From Bacteroidota bacterium (GTDB taxonomy: Bacteria > Bacteroidota > Bacteroidia > UKL13-3): a DNA stretch of 60,928 nucleotides. The notes beneath the pieces were generated by a model. It saw only the letters and a list, made by a program, of their open reading frames with translations, was not told the DNA's origin and ran no database searches. Made by a program: the position numbers and the translations under genes. Positions 60,301 to 60,928 of this stretch are shown here, in pieces. The stretch spans positions 1 to 60,928 of the forward strand of contig JAAFJM010000020.1 in NCBI GenBank assembly GCA_013298895.1, in the 5' to 3' direction. The first letter of the stretch is position 1. Every line of letters begins with the position of its first letter.

Positions 60301-60928
60301 TACCAAACCAATAATAATTTATATGGTGGTGCATTTAATGGAAAACAAAATTATTTTGTAAACTTGCATAATGGTTTAGGGCAAAGTATTTACGACCAAA
60401 TTATAACTTTTTTCTTAGGGCAAAGTAGTTTATATATTGATAGCATGAATCTCAGCGAATGGCATATTTATGGTAGTAGCCGTTTAGTTATTTATCAAAC
60501 CAATGTTAATTTGGCTTACAGGAATATACATATTGTAAATAGTGTAGCTACTGACTCTTCTGGTGTTACTTTAACAAATCGTAGTTATGCTTTATATTCT
60601 TTAGTCCGAGGTGCAAAACGTTACGAATTAACAAATCATTTAGGGAATGTGTTGGTAGTAGTGTCAGATAAGAAATTACAGACTTGCAGCACCAATGTTG
60701 TTACATCTTATATTGCCGATGTGGTCAGTGCCACTGATTACTCTCCATTTGGAGCGCCATTGGCTGGTAGGACATTTACTGCACCAAATATTAGTTACCG
60801 CTTCTCCTTCAATGGGCAGGAGAAGGACGATGAGGTCGCTGGTGCAGGAAATACTATGACTGCCCAGTTTTGGGAATATGATGCTCGATTTGGTAGAAGA
60901 TGGAATGTGGATCCTATTGTAAAGTCAT
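51358..60928 (+). CDS. Giant RHS-repeat protein (3' end outside window)
   Basis: ATG at 51358 overlaps the upstream stop (ATGA). The frame stays open to the right edge: 3190 codons, incomplete. The signal peptide ends SIQSNA. Near residue 320 lies a YD-like unit (ISYFDGSMRSRQTV, IYDFEGRPAVSVLP). Residues ~620-2050 are unusually Cys-rich, with repeated CGCDKI-type units. From ~2100 come YD repeats (YYYDQSGNLVKTVPPAG, YRYNTLNQITWQQTPDAGESKFYYD, FTYDANGNILTQ) and the conserved core (YYVRDAQGNIMATY, HIYGSSRL, YELTNHLGNVLVVVSDKK, FSFNGQEKDDEV, EYDARFGRRWNVDPI). A ~345-residue insert splits this core after residue ~2683. RHS shells enclose a C-terminal toxin or other cargo, which would lie beyond the window. 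Confidence 0.88.
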   Translation, partial: MRKLLYALILLSSLLVSIQSNAKKLPVFSASKNMDSLQVDSMVTVCNDLLSLGTPPTDTLWKGKNNIYSAKGKVILSIKKNSTYCLPDTFSFFAKIRIKYWTQKSICHNFDTTLRVSYNKKAGYNYNEKSIYLLDSASYIEAKILSISNVNYRKYLYLETQIEEERFYTDFNPTLSPTFSLNYISSSDEIELNINNDLVYQTDEYEIEWTFISSYTNGGIGNTSTPANSNYDFVRNSSRVTLTGLKYKIANIFDKGYVLFRVRAVGYGGHDFSHKIVGNWSIDDNGNLFGKGSAYKEINSNTSTKIHQASLGWQYTIDFAEEGRKKELISYFDGSMRSRQTVTRSNTDTTAIVAETIYDFEGRPAVSVLPAPAFENIVKYFPSFNVNRNGNRYSYSDFEQTSICEAVTDSMKTTSGASKYYSSNNPLTTTNALITVSKPTAMDYIPVAFGYPFTQTVYLNNNTGRVKKQGGVGINHQIGSGHETEYMYATPFQDELDRLFGNEVGYFDHYKKTMTIDPNGQASVSYSSASGHVVATGLSATSPSNMQALSSNTGRNGVKVNLIAPSDTIIREDALTIKREFLVEENGKEYKLYYSLIPEKYFPTCNRPINMCYDCVYDLEISLVENNCGNQIMKGGGDTIKVLKRQISNGVLDTLCSSSAYRYTYKTDSRLNLGIDSLGLDTFMVMNLNRGSYTLIKKLTVNADAYQYYWNDYLANRVCKTKAEFEQEAISNIDTGGCEFNCATCFDRLGTQNNYLSHQAADKINAGYVLTSADTSFFILQYNANKTACENLCENEHPSPCSIYTEVLRADVSPGGQYAKFKYDEISNKYIADNSGINNYFSEPNNTTFISYKEDAYFNGDSVLLEGVKTAYTDLTVDEFIHFWKPEFADHLLQYHPEYCKYEWCITNKKSFEFDKNFLSTENYQEAIDSGFLNPLHTDTFSSRDPFFKTNGSGTVLWNYMQYRLDTNFISNATATYSIREIPISIIFCDDKGATVAGEIARRACVTQYMDSVQNCKAYQDGYWKYFRSIYFSVKQQMMDSLRKQRGCNDASIGNYQIRFPEASKSAASNPATMQSNATKQIKDSCATTCYAYREVWREKLRKCLVDSTQMELILDSLVQVCSMGCDYKNPLGSSNVAPIYQNDTAIKLKTFKDVLTNGLSSKNIFVPGICDVTLIQMPPKYGHDLFSTLSPFADTCSCNQISSFKNGTSTCTDTLTKNNNCPCTQATANKPGNQVLKMLADNEEKYKCNSCIGCDRFRDVYQAYYNVYDTFNLNKLTSQTLFTNFMNDNLNFNLSFKEYANFAAACMESAYNESNPDTLFAKYRSHYIVYKNNTILLGYETRKPTNFPYNLEITPSRILIAKETNDAKFASNRPTHFASINSSSLYLSLLNKEESQIKNQENILTANIEKTFQGKNEVHTEWKKNFAKTIFNRMLAPAPAPPAGTIADLDSCGCDKILLAVKEYEAKKNTDYAYLKSASQYFAGAYNNYHELSSFDTLAKICCKAVSGLSGTINFSEAEPCILPADWAPNQWTKRTSGGENRFSALSNLLQNNFVSEAMPSFMKCEANCVRQLDRCGCDKILTWYEKFKMDSTSGQTFATYFKDSTNFDLNNIDTLKQMCLKAFEFSQEPSDWNGDEPIFSNNYPNNAEWSGSSVGYLASIIDALPNAQQINIPGTLSCYSCEITSIPWKAILNCTNIIQLMKSKTSSLQDSALKLFHLADTLGRFGLLALFDEKRDSMINAGLSSDSAFRIARKMQNDSIGNIVKAARKYEDSIITVFNDSFNKAPFFKKFFNFSQILEQIDLNGCLCAMSETQINELPPLIKAYLKNETNNTYYRKNLSCNTAGGYGSDNPIMVKQCQTCYIPDPILLHIQNYLDTLTHHAETLQNGIAVNKLTKPLWRMYPKYKKYYQTPLYSANAASSLKYRVIDLDAYKLIIRMFDSVSNSKEIELVFAQPYKKGNFLTIRKFFGIRLRNDWGCDTQVIKTFSIYAIVQRPGTLSSTGFDTIYMTGKASWATTAKSVNCCLKLCNKPINKVDLVALFDPCRERIRVAAKLNAEYAWQRYTDSLQASFRYAYYSKCLRLNGKESFQMRYNERQYHYTLYYYDQSGNLVKTVPPAGVAPLNQAETDSVAYYRDHNSNVLKLPTHSLVTQYRYNTLNQITWQQTPDAGESKFYYDFIGRLAVSQNAKQVQSSNYSYSLYDNLGRMKEVGEIYKTSALSQSVTSDTANLNAWLNATTKHQITNTYYDEADYNLIDTIFFKPENLRSRVTHVTYKEFNSTGYDHAVHYSYDIHGNVKKLLREIPSLKTLGQEYKIMDYDYDLLSGKVNSVSYQKGEIDEYIHSYKYDADLRLTEVRSGPNNTVLDLDAKYYYYLHGPLARTELGQHQVQGIDYAYTIQGWLKGTNASTANVVRDMGKDGNHYLAGNENAAFAKDVFGFTLSYFEGDYNATNSIPENARFEAKLNNSAVANTAHNLFNGNIRLMTLSISQFGNTPMAYAYKYDQLNRLMSMNAWKNYDSTNNLWNTTGTALNAYHNRFTYDANGNILTQVRRGNATKLAMDSLTYQYYPNSNQLKRVIDGVTASNYTDDIDNQTDTNYRYDAIGNLVKDTAEQIANIEWTVYGKIRKITRISGSTKPDLEFEYTPDGHRAVKIVKPKDGSISIYTYYVRDAQGNIMATYTRNFSKTIDYDNITYTQINNKIIEKAGEDAFSSFTKTYSNNAGLKTSLLNSVSDDSLLLKTFNPNLLLTNHDNALSTVITNISNLDYVKIFAGKNIDFQELCNCFENRKRNNLDVFLNLKQGLLLSNNGIQILMDYIANISLGDLKTLSNDINYSGNEERQDRIDFIKNYLLDSRVDVELLQEQRNNFAVLLANYYNFDDCRNQKLSTALNTAFQLDRNLVYGALADLDGIRDVFYNENSEFDCGLRVSTTDAIDLLSNNPETVWNALLQSQNAAYWLTWLKNNDPDFLYHASFKYPNLVSTYQTNNNLYGGAFNGKQNYFVNLHNGLGQSIYDQIITFFLGQSSLYIDSMNLSEWHIYGSSRLVIYQTNVNLAYRNIHIVNSVATDSSGVTLTNRSYALYSLVRGAKRYELTNHLGNVLVVVSDKKLQTCSTNVVTSYIADVVSATDYSPFGAPLAGRTFTAPNISYRFSFNGQEKDDEVAGAGNTMTAQFWEYDARFGRRWNVDPIVKS

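Overview
The window looks like a chromosomal segment of a low-GC member of the Bacteroidota. The signs are: two TonB-dependent receptors with a carboxypeptidase-regulatory-like N-terminal domain, a type IX secretion (T9SS) C-terminal sorting domain, a cluster of FKBP-type isomerases, MenA, translation starts without Shine-Dalgarno sites, and promoters of the Bacteroidota form TTG-N19-TAnnTTTG. No phage or transposase gene is visible. Genus cannot be assigned from what I see.

Layout. (1) 1-11331, minus: one uninterrupted reading frame of at least 3777 codons for a secreted five-module beta-helix protein; its end lies beyond the left edge. (2) 12083-15031: TonB-dependent receptor. (3) 15336-17594: RecQ helicase, convergent with the next block and separated from it by three consecutive hairpin terminators. 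(4) 17764-24739, minus: a T9SS surface protein and a TonB-dependent receptor. Each has its own promoter preceded by five 11-bp direct repeats, with the same spacing to the -7 element and nearly the same distance to the start codon. (5) 24902-29412, minus: an operon of an NrnA-like DHH phosphoesterase and four FKBP-type isomerases. (6) 29573-36677: housekeeping and envelope genes (NmrA-type oxidoreductase, GT9 glycosyltransferase, MDR oxidoreductase, YdeI-like protein, subtilase, beta-barrel, MenA). (7) 37193-39489: tRNA-Glu, then a hipBA-type toxin-antitoxin pair bracketed by 54-bp near-identical direct repeats. (8) 39612 to the right edge, plus: one operon of a frame-disrupted outer-membrane barrel, an FN3-like secreted protein, a membrane-anchored Skp/OmpH-like protein, a lipoprotein, a 2208-residue SpvB/TcB-like protein, a small exported protein, and an RHS protein of more than 3190 residues that runs off the edge.

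The most interesting parts are the RHS operon, which looks like a self-contained surface or toxin-delivery system with its own outer-membrane and chaperone-like genes and a large insertion inside the RHS core, and the paired 11-bp repeat boxes. The boxes predict that the T9SS protein and its neighbouring TonB receptor are switched on together by an OmpR/PhoB-type regulator, possibly in response to phosphate; that last step is inference.
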